Positions 5,398 through 6,281 of a stretch of 6,281 nucleotides of DNA are shown here, piece after piece (within the stretch, counting starts at the first letter, position 1; each line of letters opens with the position of its first letter). The position numbers and the translations under genes were made by a program. The DNA comes from an uncultured Clostridia bacterium (GTDB lineage Bacteria > Bacillota > Clostridia > Christensenellales > UBA1242), in the NCBI GenBank assembly GCA_934776915.1, contig CAKVNA010000043.1:1-6281 (forward strand). Reading direction: 5' to 3'. The notes beneath the pieces were generated by a model. That model was not told where the DNA came from. It saw nothing but the letters and a program-made list of their open reading frames with translations, and did no database searches.

Positions 5398-6281
5398 ATG
5401 AAAGTTGGAACTATGGCAATCGGGATAAAAACACCGATTATTAAAGACGGAGATAATCTTGAAAATATTGTGTGTGACAGTCTTTTGAATGCAGTGAAGG
5501 AACAAAAACTTGCCCTTCACGACAAAGATGTTGTTGCAGTGACTGAAGCAGTTGTTGGCATTTCACAAGGAAATTATGCAACACTTGAGCAAATTACAAA
5601 AGATGTCACATCAAAAGTTAAGTGCAAAACTTTGGGACTGATATTCCCTATTTTAAGTCGTAATAGGTTTTCACTTCTTCTAAAAGCAATTTCTAAAAGC
5701 GTGGATAAACTTGTTATTCAACTTTCTTGCCCAACAGACGAAGTTGGCAACGAACTTGTGTCACGCAAAGATTTTTTTGCATCAAAACTTAATCCATACA
5801 GTGCTGCATGGACTGGTGAAGAATTTAACAAACTTTTCTCCCACCCTGTTCACCCATTCACTGGCATAAACTACATTGACCTTTACAAAGAATATGGTGG
5901 AAAAAACACCGAAGTCATTGTTTCCAACAACCCAGAAGAAATTTTAAAATTTACAGACACTGTTATTTGTGCAGATATTCATACAAGAGAACAAACAAAA
6001 CAAAGGCTAATTGACACTGGAGCAAAAAAAGTGCTTACGCTTTGCGACATTATGAACAAAAGTATTGAAGGAAGCGGATACAACTCAAAATATGGACTTC
6101 TAGGCTCAAATAAATCAACTGAAGATAGAGTTAAACTTTTCCCAGAGCATGGACAAGAATTTGTTGAAAAAGTGCAAGAAATGCTTTATGAAAAGACTGG
6201 GAAAAGACTTGAAGTTATGGTGTATGGTGACGGTGCGTTTAAAGACCCAGTTGGCGGCATTTGGGAACTTGCTGACCCTAT
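5398..6281 (+). CDS. Coenzyme F420-0:L-glutamate ligase-like protein, C-terminus cut off by the window edge
   Basis: The first 294 residues are visible; relatives in Clostridia have, as I recall, about 390-400, so roughly a quarter is missing. The sequence fits the F420-ligase (CofE-like) proteins annotated in many gut Clostridia. Features are an N-terminal GIKTPIIKDGDNL (9-21), KDVVAVTEAVVGISQGNY (43-60), FPILSRNRFSLLLKAI (83-98), IQLSCPTDEVGN (107-118), HPFTGINYIDLY (152-163), GSGYNSKYGLLGSNK (225-239) and VMVYGDGAFKDPVGGIWELA (273-292). True CofE adds glutamates to the deazaflavin cofactor F420 in archaea and actinobacteria. Nothing else in this window belongs to F420 synthesis, and most Clostridia are not known to make F420, so the actual substrate is doubtful and may be another carboxylate or gamma-glutamyl acceptor. 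The ATG is supported by AGAGG and by the family-typical N-terminus. There is no signal peptide or membrane segment. Family assignment is confident; function is not. Confidence 0.82.
   Translation, partial: MKVGTMAIGIKTPIIKDGDNLENIVCDSLLNAVKEQKLALHDKDVVAVTEAVVGISQGNYATLEQITKDVTSKVKCKTLGLIFPILSRNRFSLLLKAISKSVDKLVIQLSCPTDEVGNELVSRKDFFASKLNPYSAAWTGEEFNKLFSHPVHPFTGINYIDLYKEYGGKNTEVIVSNNPEEILKFTDTVICADIHTREQTKQRLIDTGAKKVLTLCDIMNKSIEGSGYNSKYGLLGSNKSTEDRVKLFPEHGQEFVEKVQEMLYEKTGKRLEVMVYGDGAFKDPVGGIWELADP

Noticed and set aside
1..6281. Defence system, mobile element, CRISPR array or phage cargo
   Set aside because: All seven genes fit metabolic or conserved clostridial families; there are no spaced repeats, transposase, integrase or toxin-antitoxin motifs and no obvious change in composition.

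Overview
The window is AT-rich and reads as an ordinary low-GC Bacillota chromosome, most likely an anaerobic member of the Clostridia. The reasons are the Pta-AckA acetate pathway, a YlbJ-type membrane protein, a DUF4364 winged-helix protein, a Clostridia-type F420-0:glutamate-ligase-like enzyme, and strong AGGAGG-like ribosome binding sites with sigma-A type promoters. All reading frames fit the standard code (no in-frame TGA). I saw no rRNA, tRNA, mobile element, CRISPR array or phage signature. No stretch longer than about 185 bases lacks a gene.

Layout. Positions 1-2696 hold a minus-strand cluster transcribed right to left: a patatin-like phospholipase (YlbK/RssA type), pta 12 bases downstream, then ackA 96 bases further on. 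AckA is cut by the window edge and lacks its C-terminus. A promoter with a 17-base spacer lies ahead of the phospholipase gene, and a second one lies directly ahead of ackA, so ackA can probably be transcribed both with pta and alone. Divergent from this cluster, on the plus strand, is a YlbJ-like multi-pass membrane protein (2797-3783). Its stop codon overlaps by 4 bases that of a convergent hypothetical gene (3780-4562, minus). A 183-base divergent region with two AT-rich inverted repeats separates that gene from a DUF4364 gene (4746-5306, plus). A further promoter leads into an F420-ligase-like gene (5398 to the window end, plus, truncated).

Function. Pta and AckA together convert acetyl-CoA to acetate and make ATP by substrate-level phosphorylation, the usual energy-yielding end of fermentation. 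The neighbouring phospholipase-like and YlbJ-like genes are the inverted equivalent of the ylbJ-ylbK pair known from Bacillus. The right half holds three conserved but functionally unassigned families. I see no convincing new multi-gene system. The best leads are the F420-ligase-like enzyme, the uncharacterised 260-residue protein, and the palindrome over the ackA promoter.
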